Assembly (NCBI GenBank): GCA_902729315.2
Contig: LR746269.1
Coordinates: forward strand, 6,720,231 to 6,784,230
Length of the DNA stretch: 64,000 nucleotides
From: Spirodela intermedia
Lineage: Eukaryota; Streptophyta; Magnoliopsida; Alismatales; Araceae
Direction of reading: 5' to 3'
Shown here: in pieces, positions 25,504-38,095 of the stretch
Layout: each line of letters starts with the position of its first letter
How positions within the stretch are numbered: position 1 is the first letter of the stretch
Made by a program: the position numbers and the translations under genes
Notes under the pieces: generated by a model
What the model saw: the letters and a program-made list of their open reading frames with translations, nothing else
What the model was told of the DNA's origin: nothing
The model's database searches: none

Positions 25504-27252
25504 TGATAAGTCTTTATTATCATGAGTTAATAATTAGTAAATAATATTTTTTAATATTAACTCATAAAAAATATACTTATATTTATGTTAAAGTGTGAAA
25601 ATGATTTTCAATTAATTAACATAAATTTTTGGCTAATTATGTAATTTTTTACAAATTTATATAATTTTTATAGTCTTATTTTTGAAGTAAATGAAGAAAA
25701 AGAAATAAAAATAAAAATATAGCAAAATGGGGGAACCTACTGACTAATCGAGCCTGCAAGCAGGTCGAAAGCGTAGTTGGAGAGGAGCCATAAGTAGGGG
25801 CTCGAGCGACTAGAACTGATGAGTACATGTGTGCACCACTCTCCTTTCATATCACTAGTGGCTAGTTGACTGTAGGACAAGGAGTGGTTGTACACGTGGG
25901 AGAAAGAGACTCATTGCTTATAAATATAATATTACTAAATATTCACCCTCGTCACACAAGCGATGTGAGACTAAACTCGCATCACACCTTCCCTCGAAAG
26001 ACTTTTGATAATTTAATACCTAAAATATCATTTATTTATAATAGAGATATATCATAATGATGTCATTTGATAAAGATATTAAAGTATTTATTTCAATCTC
26101 TCTCATGTAGGTAGGCAACTAGTGCAAGTTTGAATACTCTTAGAGTCAAAACTCGTATTTTTATCTGATTATCATGACTTTTTTGATCATTGATAAAAGA
26201 TTAAGCTATTAGAATTACTAGATCATTGGTGAAAATCTTGTCAATACGGTTCATAGAAAATTATTACTAAAATTATTGAACGATTTGCAATAAAAAGATT
26301 GTGAATCTATCGAGTAAATCATCTCTAATTGATTGACGAATAAGCTGTCCTCGAGAAGAAGATAATTTGTCGGGAGACGAGTTGTCACCTCTTGAGAGCG
26401 TACCAGATGCAATGAAGAGGCTCCTCTTGTTGTGCGAACTTGAGGATAAAGCTCCCTGACACACGCTCCACCTCTATTCAGCTTTTCTTTGTTGGGTGAT
26501 AGTCACCAAAGAGCCACAAAGTCGCCATTTTTTTGCTCCACTGGGTGATAGCTGCCAAAGACGATTTGACAACCCATTTTGTTGATCTTTAGACTTCACG
26601 AGGAGATCTAGAGATTGCCCATGTTGTCCTTGTCTAAGGAGAGCCTTTAAGGCTGTGGATATTGTACAACAATCCTCCTAAATGCTCAACATTTCAGTGC
26701 ATCACCGACACATCGTCACCGTGACATCGGAACTCTGTTTCCTACTTTTAACTTAATTTCTACTTCATTTAGTAATAATTTATGTGATTTAAATTTACCA
26801 AGTTATACTTCATTCAATCACAATTCTTCTAGCCTTTACAAATCTTAATTTGTTTAATTAAATTGTCTATAATCACTTACGTAAGAATCATCAAGTAAAA
26901 CTCTATTTTTACTCGATTCACATTCGTCGGGCACTGACATCATCTTGACATCTACTGGATGACATCTGTACTTTATTTCCCTTTTTTTGAATTTTAAATA
27001 TATTTTATTTTTATTTATTTATATAAAATTCATGAAAATCATATTTTTTGAGATTTTTTTTGAATAATTACCTGATATTATATTATATCCCTATGATTGA
27101 CCTAAAAAATTACCATTATTTGTAGATTTTTTATTAAATTATAATTGATATATTTGTTCAGAAATACTTCTAAATATTTAAAAATTAATATTTTTTAGTT
27201 TTATAATTTTTAAATTTACATGATTTATTATACAACGACTAAGTCACGTCAC
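25504..27252. mobile_element. Unidentified 1.75-kb insert within the 26S rDNA copy
   Basis: This AT-rich segment separates two adjacent parts of 26S rRNA, so it is an insertion made after the rDNA fragment existed. It contains a hairpin-like inverted repeat at 25522-25532 and 25555-25565 and a less AT-rich stretch at 25720-26000. It has no coding region, poly-A tail or LTR-like ends that I can support. It may be a non-autonomous element; no family is assigned. A target-site duplication is not visible, perhaps because of decay. Confidence 0.6.
25522..25565. repeat. Short inverted repeat at the left end of the insert
   Basis: The sequence atgagttaata (25522-25532) is matched in inverse by tattaactcat (25555-25565), giving an 11-bp stem with a 22-base AT-rich loop. 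It lies about 18 bases inside the left boundary of the insert. Confidence 0.7.
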
Positions 27253-27365
27253 ACACGTAAATGATGTGAGTAACTATGACTCTCTTATGATAGTCAAACG
27301 CCTCGTCATTTAATTAGTGGCACATATGAATGGATTAATGAGATTTTCACTGTCCCTATCTACTA
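27253..27365 (+). pseudogene. 26S rRNA, continuation after the insert
   Basis: The sequence resumes with gagtaactatgactctctta, then cctcgtcatttaattagtg, tgaatggattaa and actgtcc, in exact 26S order directly after the 25503 break. It ends at about 27365, where Copia-like DNA begins. It has the same C-to-T type decay as the preceding part. Confidence 0.9.
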
Positions 27366-30300
27366 ATGCTAAAAGCACATGACTACTAACATGTGTAAGC
27401 ATATGACTACTGATAGGATGAACTTTATTTCCTAAAAGCACAAAAAACCCTTTGTGGTTTATGATTCTTTCTCTTCTCCAATGTTCTATCTAAATCTAGC
27501 AACCTCTCCCATTATCTTCCTCTTATTTTGTTATCTTGATGGGTTGGTTTTAAGTTGTAGTACCTTAGTGGAAAGGGCATCAACTTAAAGCTTGTAGTTG
27601 AAGCTATTGTTAGAGGAAACAAAAGAGAAATGTGGAATGTGGTTTTTGTGCTTGAACTTTCAAGAATAGTAAGTAACAAGCTATATTCAAGGTTTAAAAT
27701 ATAAAAAATTAAAGATTGATTGTAGTTAGAAGATAGTTGTGAATAATGTGTCTTTTCTTTTGGATAAAGAGCTATTATAATCTATGAATATTTATGAATT
27801 ATTAGAGACATATATCAACTATTTCAAGGATCTTGAAAGTCTTATTGACTAGATCTTTGAGGCAAGTTGTCCTCATTCTAAGCATATGTCATTCTCATAC
27901 ATCTTCAAGTCCATTTAGATTTATACAGTTATAGATTTTATAATAAGTGGTATCATAGCTTAAGATTTTGGGTTTAACAAAAAAAGGTAAGTACTTCTTC
28001 ATCTTGTTTTTGACATGGAAAAATTCAATGGGTTTTCTAATTCTAGCCTATGGCAACAAAGGATAAACTATCTATTTTTCAACAAGATCTTGCAATGACT
28101 TTAGTTGGAAAAGAAAGTAATCATGAAAACATCACAAAATATTATTGGATGAAGTTTGAATGAAAGCTATGAGTATTAGTAAACTGTATTTTGTAGATAA
28201 TATTTTAAATCATATTCTTGATGTGAAATTACCTTATGAAATTTGAGCAAATTAGATAGTCAATATATGCCAAAGACATTGATTAGTAAGATATTTCTCA
28301 AACGAAATTATATGTGGATAAGAATGACTAAAGGTACTAATCTTGCAATATAGACTCTTTTAATCAGATTGTGAGTGAAATGTTGAGACTGAATATAAAG
28401 TATGAGGATGAAGATAAAATTTTGTACCTTGTTAATTTTCTCCCTAGTTCTTATGAACACTAGGCAACAACATTATTTTATGGGAAGGAAACTAACAAAT
28501 ATGAAGAGTTATTATCAACATGATTATAATATTATTATAGGAAGGTGAATTATAATGATAGGCAGGGTGAATGACTGAGGACAAAGAGAGGGGAAAAAAT
28601 AAAAATATAAAAAAAGAGGAAATTCTACCAAGAGGAAAAATCATAGTATAGATCAACATCTAGAGCTAATTGGTTTAAAAATAAAGAATGTTTGAAGGAT
28701 TACGAAAAGGGACACTTGAGGAGAGATTTCTTCAAAAGAAACTAATGGAAAAGTAATTATTCGATTCAACAAATATTGTAAAAGGAGAAATAAAAATTAA
28801 TTTATGTTTCAGTTGCAATTGATGAATTGACAAATTCTTGAGTTCTAGACACAGTGTGTCTAACATAATTGTGAGAAATTTAAAATTCGAGATATGTCAT
28901 TAATTTCGAGAATAATCTAAATCTTATAGGAACATTAGATTCAAATGATTTCATGTATAAAAGTGAAAACATAATTCTAAAAGCTTCCAAGGGAATACTC
29001 ATAATGGTAAAAGACGTAAAATTACGAGATAAGATATGAAAATTTGATTGAGCACTATTGAAGGTGGAGTATCTCTAGTACTTAGTGATCTCATGGAAGA
29101 AATCACACTTTTATGACAGATGTAATTGAGGCATGTTAATGAAGCTAATATTAAAGAGCTATGTAAGCATGAATTACATAACGGAGTCAAAACTTGTAAA
29201 TTAAATTTTTGTAAATATTATATAATGAAAATAAATGTAAGGTAACATTCAAAATAGTCAATCACAACATCAAAAGTGTGGTGGATTATATTCATTATGT
29301 TGCAAGAAGACCTATTAATGTAAAATCAAAAGGAGTATCATATCATTTTGTGCCTTTTATTGATGATTATGCTAAGAAGATTTGGGTTTATTTCATAAAA
29401 CATAAATATGAGACTTTTGAAAAGCTTAATTTGTAGAAAATTGACGTTGAAAAAGTAAGATAAGAATATTTAGGAATGACAATAAATTTTAATATATAAA
29501 TTATTTATTTATTAAGGATCATGAAGATCAAGGAATTAAATGATAACCTATTGTTAAGAAAACATCTCAACTTTTTGAACATCGCAGTCTATGTGATCAT
29601 TAAATCACCTAATGTTGTTCATGAAGGAATTTTTTTGAGGAAGTATGAACAAGTAGTGAAGTAGACTATTTAAATTTATAATTATTTTGGGGTCCTATAT
29701 ATGTTTATATTCATAATGACAAGAGATCTAAACTTGACCCAAATTTTTAAAAATATATTTTTTGGGGGTTCAAAATAGTATGAAATGGTATAAGGTTTGA
29801 AATCTAATAGTTGAAAATAATGTGATATTAAAGATGTAATCTTTATGAAAATTACATGCTGAAATTTTTTGATCAAAAACACAACAACAAGAATATGAGA
29901 CCTCCAACAAAAAAAGGTATTCAAGTTGAAGTGTAAGAGACATAAAATTATTTGATACCAATCAAAGAAGAAGGTTTAGTTGAGGAAACAATTGATGGCA
30001 TTACCACCAAGAGGGATAAGCAGATAATAAAGCGACCATTAAGCTATAGTTCCAAAGATTATGTATCTTTTGTCTTGATTAAAAATGAATGAGAGCCCAC
30101 ATACTTCAAAGATGCAATTAATTACAAGGAGAAAGTAATGGTTAAAGGTAATGCTAAAAGAAAAGGAGTCTTTGCACAAAAATAGGACTTAGAATCTAGT
30201 TGAACTTCCAAAAGGGTAAAAGACCATCGTATGTTGCATATGAAAAAAAAAGACTTTGAATCTAGTTGAATTTTAAGAAAAAAAATGATGCATCTGAAAA

Positions 30301-30945
30301 GGAACCACAATCCAAAGTAAGACTTGTAACAAAAAGACATTTAGAAGATAAATGAATTGATTATAAAGATATATTTTTTCTTATAATAAAATGCACATCA
30401 ATTAAGGCATTGTTAATTGTAGTTGTACAAAAGGACCTAAAGTTGGAACAATTTTCCATGAAGATTGCATTACTTCATGATAACTTAGAGGATATCATTT
30501 AGATGAAGTGGACTAAAGGTTTCAAAGAATCAGAATATGAATATCTTGTATGTAGGTCAGAAAAAGTCAATCCATGATTTAAAGCAATCACTAAGGTAAT
30601 AATATAAGAAGTTTGTCTCTTTTATGAAATGGATTAAGTATACTTGATGTAAGTATAATTGTTGTGTGTATGTAAAATTACTTTAAGATGATTCATATAT
30701 TTATTTAATACTCTATGTAGATGATATGTTTATTTCTAACTAAATATGACTGATATCACAAATTGAAATCTTTATTGAAAAGGAAATTTGAGATGAAGTA
30801 TGTTGAGTTAGCAAAGAAGATCTTTGGTACAGAAATCTATAGAGATCAAAAAAAGAGAAAAACTATAGATATCTCAAATTCTTGGTATAGAAAGTCTTTA
30901 CTTATGTGTAAAACCATTTGTAACAAATTTTACTTTGTATTGTAA
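27366..30945 (+). mobile_element. Decayed Ty1/copia retrotransposon 1, truncated in the reverse transcriptase
   Basis: A probable 5' LTR (about 27366-27947) is followed by a primer-binding-site-like tggtatcatagc (27948-27959), complementary with one change to initiator tRNA-Met. Broken reading frames then follow copia order. Gag lies at about 28015-28780 and the GAG-pre-integrase/integrase at about 29090-29560, with fragments such as VDYIH and FIDDYAKKIWVYF. The integrase C-terminal region is near 29690-29850, and the RT is about 30090-30945, with LYVDDM and KRKFEMKYVELAKKIFG. Numerous stops, many of TGG-to-TGA type, destroy it. No RNase H or 3' LTR is seen; the element ends where the opposite-strand element starts. 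Confidence 0.85.
27948..27959 (+). other. Primer-binding-site-like motif of Copia 1
   Basis: The sequence tggtatcatagc differs by one base from the usual plant copia primer-binding site for initiator tRNA-Met. It is placed between the presumed 5' LTR and gag. Confidence 0.7.
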
Positions 30946-33900
30946 TTGGTCATCATTAATCATCAATGACTTCTTGTACACTCATTCACACCCAACAACT
31001 TACTTCACTGTATGAAGATCTACTAGTTCTCATGTGTAATTCTTGTCTAATGATGCTTGCTCTTCAAACATTGTCTATAGTCACTTTTTCTTTTCAAAAT
31101 AATTAATTAACTCTCAAAAAGTTGTGAACTTACCATCTCCTATAAATAATACAAAAGTAATGTAGTCATTAAGATAAGTAAGAAACCTTACTTCACACCT
31201 GCTCCATCTAATAGTAATATAATCAGAAATATTTGATAATTTTATAACTCAATCTTCACTCACAACACAATTGAGAAGACTATGCACAGACTAGACCTCT
31301 AGTCTTACTCTATTTTCAACAAGAATACCATCAAATTCTTGAATCATATGTTCTATAGAAAAGGATTTCAATATGTAATCTTCATTAAAGACCATATACC
31401 TACTGAAAATAACTTTTTTCGTTTCTTAATCTCAAAGTTAATATCCCTTCATCTTAGTCCTATAGTCCAAAAAGATACATTTCTTCAATTTTTGATCTAA
31501 CTTTGATCTCTCATCAACAAAAGTAAATGTATATCTTAAATATCTAAATATATGTAAATGTAAATAATAAATAGGATCTTCAATCCATACTTCTTTGGCT
31601 ACCTTCCCATCAAAAATAAAATTTGGTGATAAATTCACCAAATAAATCGTCATACTCACAATTTTTGCTCAAAGCTCAAAACTCCTTAAATAAGTCGGCA
31701 TTCAGCCATAAACATTATGCTCTCTTAATAATTATGTGGTTCATCTGTCCAACAACACTCATACTACAAAGTCTTCTTCATTGTCTAGTGATGTTAAATG
31801 TCATACTCATCACAAAATTAATCAAAGTCAGAATTCTTAAATTATATATAATTTTTAATCTACAAGACTTTGATCTTCTTCCTTGTTTGATTCTCCAGCT
31901 TCGCACACTATCTTGAACTTTATAAATACTTATGACTTGTGCTTCAAGAAGAATATTTAAACTTTCTTGAAAAAACTATCAACAAAGGTCAGAAAATAAC
32001 AAGTGTCACCCATTAATGTCACATCAACTGAACCATACACATATGAATGAATATAATCTAACACAATGCTCGTCTCATATTTTACTACCTTGAATGTCAC
32101 CCTATATTATTTTTTTATGACATAATACTTACAAAAATTAAATTTACAATTTTTTACTCTAATTAATAATCATCGTGCACATAACTTATGCATACTTATT
32201 TTACTCAAATAGCCCAATCATAAGAACCAATAAAGAGTGTCATCAATTATGAAATCATCTAATGTCACAACACAATCTCCACCTACAATAGTACTCCTCT
32301 CAAGTTTATAAATATTCATTTGCTGACATCTTCTCTTCATCACAATAAATTTTAATAATTTTGATAATCACATTCTCACATTTGAAGCATCATTCATTCA
32401 TCTCCAAAACTCTAAGCAAAATCAAATTATAGTACAATATCAGAATATGACAAATATTTCTAAGTTCTCGGACCACCTTGTCAAATATCTAAACCTTTAC
32501 TGAACTAATACCAATAACTTCATATTATTTCTTATGAAAATAACTCACATTGTACTCTTGTATGAGTTAAATCAATCAACATTTTGAGACATGATAAGAG
32601 CAATTAGTATCAAGAATTCATGTGTTTGATAACTCTTTAACTACAACAAGATTAAAATAGACTTCACAATATTTTGTCCTCAACCTTTGCAACATTATTC
32701 AAACTAAATTCACCTCTTACTATTTTATCATTTTAATTATTTGAACAATCTCTTCAAAAGTGTATCTTTTCATAACACTTAAGATAAATTTTATTTTCAA
32801 TGAATTTGTTTGTTACTTTGGCTAACTCTTCTTGTCTCTTGACAATTTATTTCTTTTTCTACCTTTCATGATTTCTTTCATCCTTCACATACAAACCTTC
32901 ACCACAAGCTTCACTAACATCTTTTTTCTGATGATAATACTTCATCAATAAATCAATAATATCTTCAAGAATAGGTATTGTATTATCATGTAACAAAAGT
33001 CATAACAAGATGATCATATGAATTAAGAAAAAAAACTTTATTTTTATTAGAAAATTTTAATTCTATATGAAATAAATTATTCAATAATTGATTAAAATAT
33101 TCAATATGAGATGTTAAATCATCTTCTTCTCACATGTATAACTTAAATAATTTTATCTTCAATGTCAATTTACTCATCATCGACTTTGGTACATATCACT
33201 CAAACTTTTTTTAAAGTTTCTTGAGATTATATTCATTCATGACTTATTGAAGAATTCAATCAAACAAACATGTACAAATAAAACTTTTATACTTCTTCTC
33301 TATTATCTTTCAATCATTAGCATTAATCTTGTATGACTTTGATCCATCCAAAGTCTTATACAAGTCCATATGTAACAGCACATCATGATACTTCCAAATT
33401 TTGAAATTAAATGACTTATACAACTTCTAGGTATCAATATATAATTTAGAAGTCATAATAAATCTAAAAATAATCAAACTAATATTCTAATATCACTTGT
33501 AGAAATAAATATACAAACACAGAATCACAATAACAACAAATATTTAATTTGTAGATATTAGTGAGAGTAAATAGAAGAAAAATCATTAAACTATCAAAAA
33601 TCTTGATGAGAACAAGACTTCCACTAAACACCTATAATCTACGTCTCAGAATCTTTTCCTTTTTGGTATATCTTTCTATCAAGACTTAACTTATAATAAA
33701 AGAAAAAGAAGAGACCAAAAAAGAAGAGATAATAGAATTAAGAAAGAGATAGATCTTGTCATCAGTCGTCCTCAATAAGAAGAAATATATATATTATTTG
33801 TAGAAAAAGGAAAAAGATAATCATCCCCCAAAATAAATCATCTAGATCTACGTGAGGGCGAGCCCACACATTTAATAGGTGATGATTTCAACCACCCTCG

Positions 33901-34050
33901 TTTCCCGCTCTCTTTTTTACACAAACCCTCACACGTCTCCCGAACAGGTAATATGTGAGTAGGCTCCTTGCACATCTCCCAAACACTTCTACTTCCACGT
34001 CTCTCTAAGTTCTGATTTTACTTTTTATATAAAAGAAATGAACCAAAGTT
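30946..34050 (-). mobile_element. Decayed Ty1/copia retrotransposon 2, opposite orientation, 3'-truncated
   Basis: Read on the minus strand, a primer-binding-site-like motif (33484-33495) is followed by gag (about 33457-32650). A zinc-knuckle remnant of CX2C type lies near 32745-32790. Integrase-region remnants include YLVNLSP and ERSKLDQKLKKCIFL at 31438-31659. RT-region debris may extend to about 31000. A 5' LTR probably occupies 33496 to about 34050; its outer edge is not certain. The coding frames are full of stops. The gag differs from that of Copia 1, so the two are probably different families. The two elements meet tail to tail and each has lost its 3' portion. Confidence 0.8.
33484..33495 (-). 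other. Primer-binding-site-like motif of Copia 2
   Basis: The minus strand reads close to tggtatcagagc with transition changes, directly upstream of the Copia 2 gag start. This orients the element right to left. Confidence 0.55.
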
Positions 34051-34246
34051 TAAAGTATACTCATGCAGCAGCCACATGAACTAGCGATCTTTCTATTCGG
34101 GCCCTATTTTGACACTGAGCTAGCGATCGAGCCCTTGCGGTCCACCAACAATCCCATTTGTCAATTTAGAATGAAAATAATATTTTTTTCGCAACAAAAT
34201 TACAATCTGACCAACGAAAGAAACAGGGAAAAACCGGAAGAAGCTC

Positions 34247-36215
34247 TCATCTGATCAGAGCCCCGGAGTGCCTGAGAAGGCCGGCGAGGGAGGGCGGCCT
34301 CCCTTGGCCTGCGCACCTCGCCATCCCCTTCGCCGCCTCGATCGCCTGCACGAGGGTTTCCATGGGTCTCGTCATTCTTCAGACGGTCAGAGGGAGAGGG
34401 AATCAGAGGAGTGGCCGACGACCTTTCCGGCGAGCTTCTCCTTCTTCCCGTTGCGAGTAGGTCTCCGCGACGGCGGCTGCGGCGGCGGGGGTGTGGGGCA
34501 GCGGGGAGGAGACTTCCCAGCCAGCTCCTCCCCGCGGGCCCTGCTCCTCGTTAGAACAGCCGGGCCATGGACGCCTCCGTCGTTCGATAAAACCTGCGGC
34601 AGGCTCGATTCCTGCGAGATATCCACGGAGTCCACATGAGCATGCAGGACGAAGGAAATCTTTGGCGGCAGCGCAGCCCCCGGGCTGCACTCAGAAGCTC
34701 CGCCGGAAATTCCTTGGGTTTGAAAACTCCTCTGTGCTGGCAGGGATTGCCGGGTGCAGGGTTCCTCTGAACTACTTACTCGTCCATGTCGTTCTCATAG
34801 AAACCCTATTGATACGAGTAATTCATATTTTGAAAGGTGTATGACTTCAAAATGAGAAAGTTTTGATATTTTTTCCCGTTTTCTTAGGAACAAATATTAT
34901 ATATTTTGTCGTGGATAAAATCTGCACATTGAAAATATGGCTAGTGATAGAATATTACGAGTAATAATACTGTGGCACAATACTTGAAGACCTCCAAGTT
35001 CATTCGGACGTCATCCAGGCTCCTGCGTCAGTGATGAAACGTCAGAACATCGACGAGTGAGAGAGAGAGATAGTCAGTCACTCAGTAATCCAGGTAACCG
35101 TAAGATAACATGGGCCCTCGGGTAGCCGGTGCATTGAGACGTATAAAAATTAGGCTTCTTAAGCTTAGCTGTTACCTGTGCTTCTGTTTTCCGAGCCCAA
35201 AGTAAGAGGCCAAGGTTGCCATCTGAAAGGAAATTGAAGACATGAATTTTTAAAAAATACATCAAATGGGGTGATGATCACCTGCATTCCCGAGAAGTAA
35301 AGGAATACTTGTTCGAGCCATTATATTAATATTTGATCCTACTCATAATGCTCTTTGAAGAAAATTAACGTAACTTCGAGGAGGAAAAACAAACCGAAGA
35401 TATAAAAAATATGGTTAGAAATCATATCCCTGATATCATTTGTTGGTACTGAAAAATACCCATTTATTTTCATGTATTTATTAGCTTTTATTACTATATT
35501 AGAATGATCTCCAGAGAGAGGGAGAGAATGAGATCGAGAGAGGGTGGTCAGAGATAGAAGGAGAGAGAGACATGAAGAGAGAGAGAATTGAGACGAGTGT
35601 TGAGAGAGAGAGAGATGATGATGATGATGATGATGATGACGACGAGGAGTAGAGATCTTGGCCACCTTGAGGTTCCCGGCCCTACGACCGAACTGCTGAT
35701 TTAATATCGTCAAGGAGTCGACGATCCCCGCGGGCATCGGAGGAGCGCGTCCGGCGTCTGCGAAGGCCTCCCTGATCCTCGCACAGTCGAAGCGCTGGAT
35801 GTTATGCCCCGCCCACACTCTCCCTGTCATTTCATCGCTTTTAAATCCACTAAACACATGGAGAGCTCAATCTCCCCACTCCACACACCAGCTTCAAACC
35901 TCCTCTTCCATACTCACCGTTGAGCACGTCGAATATCCGATCTGCCACTTCCTCGAACGTCGGCGCGGCGGCGACGGCGCCGCGGGTGATGCCGTCGCTC
36001 CTCCCCGACGTCTCCGGCGCCGCCATGAGGTCCCCCGGCCGTATGAGGGTGCAGTAGCTGTCCAACTCCACGAACCTCCGAGAGCAAACGAGAATGGCCC
36101 CAAACTCCATAATCCAGAACCTCCTGCCCGGCTGGTTGGGGACGGTCGTCTCCACGTCGAAGAATACCACCTCTGCGGCCATCCAAGAAACTCGGAGACC
36201 TTCTCCTCCCGCCAT
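34247..36215 (-). CDS. NEN4: NEN4-like DEDDh 3'-5' exonuclease
   Basis: Six exons on the minus strand encode 284 residues: 36215-35918, 35823-35666, 35222-35176, 35022-34959, 34611-34423 and 34345-34247. The ATG at 36215 begins MAGGEGLRVSW. The DEDDh motifs are complete: FFDVETTVP (D20, E22), AGHNIQRFD (D112) and KHRSLDDVRMN (H167, D171 or D172). The domain extends to CATVLLL, followed by ESSLPQVL, a basic Pro-rich tail with TRSRARG, and a final segment ending SGALIR. The short form without the long C-terminal domain of NEN1/NEN2 points to NEN4. NEN proteins act downstream of NAC45/NAC86 in removal of the nucleus during sieve-element maturation in Arabidopsis. The last intron (34422-34346, 77 bp) is inferred because it rejoins a frame whose end resembles the NEN4 terminus; without it the protein stops 25 residues after residue 252. 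Confidence 0.87.
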
Positions 36216-37734
36216 GGCTTCCACCGGGGTTCCTATTAATAGGAGCTTCAATGGAGATTAATTGGGGGGGGAATCATTGGGTTCGCGGAAACGGTGGTTT
36301 GTCTTGCGGTGCAGGTTGACGAAGCCCTCCTCCGCGGGATTTGTGCGCCGCAAGCAAGCAGCGCTAGGAAAACCCGAATTCAGGAACAAGGCAACTCGTG
36401 GAGTTGTTGAGGAGGAGATCGGATGTCCTCTGGTTTGAATTTGAAAGATGCAGACAGACAGAGAGGGGGAGAATGCACCAAGGAGAAGGGGAAACCGCTT
36501 CCCTCTTAGACCGAACGACCACTCATTTGTAAACTACAGGAGAGAGAGAGAGAGATTGTGCATGGCGGAGGTTGGCGTTTCCTTTCCAAGGAGGATATTC
36601 CCTCTGGTGTTGCCAGCCCATTACAGATACAAAGAGATCCCATTATGCAGGGCCCATTAGACTCACAGAGCTCCGGATCGGGCATGAGCTGGAAAAAAAA
36701 CCATGCTTCTGTTTCTCTCTCTCTCTCTCTCTCCTTTGAAAGATATGAAATACCGAATGACTAAAATGCCCGCGACGCCTATATCACAGCCTTTCTGGTG
36801 ACAAGACTTCGCCGCATCTATAACGGTGTGAGAATCGGCTCGCAACACTGCGACTGTTAGATAACGATCGAAGCAGTCTCAGCTAGTAAAGCTAGTTAAG
36901 TCACAACGCACGAGGAGACAAAGACAAGAGAGAGAAAGGAGAGAGGCGAGAGAGAGAGAGAGAGGAGAGGGACGGTTACGTAAAAGGGTGAGGTGGGGTA
37001 ACGTGAGGATCACATTCTTGGGGTGCGGAAAGGGATAAGGATAAGTCGAGGGTCGTTGGACTGCATGGGAGAGCAACACGCCCCCTCCTCCCTATCACTG
37101 CTGTTCGAGGTGAACTTTCTCTCTCCTCCCTTGCCGACGTGGAGCCCTTGCTTCCACGGGGTTTCTTCATCTCGATTGAATCCCCATCCTTGGGAGAGAG
37201 CGTCTTCCGGGACGACGTAAAAGGTCAAATCTCTCTCCCCCCTCTCTCACCCTTTCTCTTCCTCAGACATTTATACATACACACACAAACATTAGGTGAT
37301 GATATCCATAGCATACCCATAGGAGGGGCTCGTGTGTGTGTGTGTGTGTGAGTGTGAGAGAGAGAGAGAGGGGAGAGAATATTCTCGGCGAGCCGGTCCT
37401 ATGCGCATGCCATGGATACGCGTCGTGATGTGAAAGGCGGAGGGATGGGTTGGCTCTGTTCGACCATCTATCCTCGTTCTGTCGAATCATGGGTTCGTGG
37501 GGTTTGAATAGATAATCATCAAGACCATGTCTTTTGTCGCTTTCTAGTCGGGAGGACGACTCCCCGACTTCGCCGTCCTACCTGTCCTAACGCACTTGTT
37601 TCCCCTCCCTGACAGTTGACCACGACCCATGTGTGCAGAACCGTCCACATTCATGAACGTAGCAGACTGATCTCTCTCTCTCTCCATCTCTCTATGTCGA
37701 TGTATCTCTCTATCTACACTGCAGACCGCTCAGA

Positions 37735-37923
37735 GCGAGAGAGAGTTGGACCTCTACGACCTGACGTCTCCGAACAAAACAGTCCTTCAAATATCTTTGG
37801 AAGCCAAGAAACAACTCTCCCTCTCTCTCTCTCTCTCCATGAAATCTAGGGAGGAGAGCGAGTTGGACTGGTCAATCTCACGCATCATAACAAACTGATG
37901 TCCAAATATCTTTGAAGCAAATG

Positions 37924-37980
<57 letters not shown>

Positions 37981-38095
37981 CCCATGAAATCTAGGGAGGA
38001 GAGCGAGTTGGATGGGTCAATCTCATGCATCATAAAACACTAAATATCCAAATATCTTTGAAACAAAAGACCTCTCTCTCGCTCTCCCCGCGGAA
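37735..38095 (+). repeat. Three imperfect tandem copies ending in CT microsatellites
   Basis: Copies begin at about 37735, 37838 and 37983. Each has gagagcgagttgga (or a variant), then caaatatctttg-aagc and a (CT)n tract. Copies 2 and 3 share catgaaatctagggaggaga and tcaatctca-gcatcataa. The CT run of copy 2 (37925-37976) is expanded to about 26 units. Confidence 0.8.

Noticed and set aside
25504-27252. R2-type LINE in its rDNA target
   Set aside because: The insertion point is upstream of the R2 cleavage site, and no reverse transcriptase or endonuclease coding could be read.
34268-34844. Plus-strand open frames of 123 and 117 codons
   Set aside because: They lie opposite exons 5 and 6 of the NEN4-like gene, which have family-specific motifs on the minus strand.
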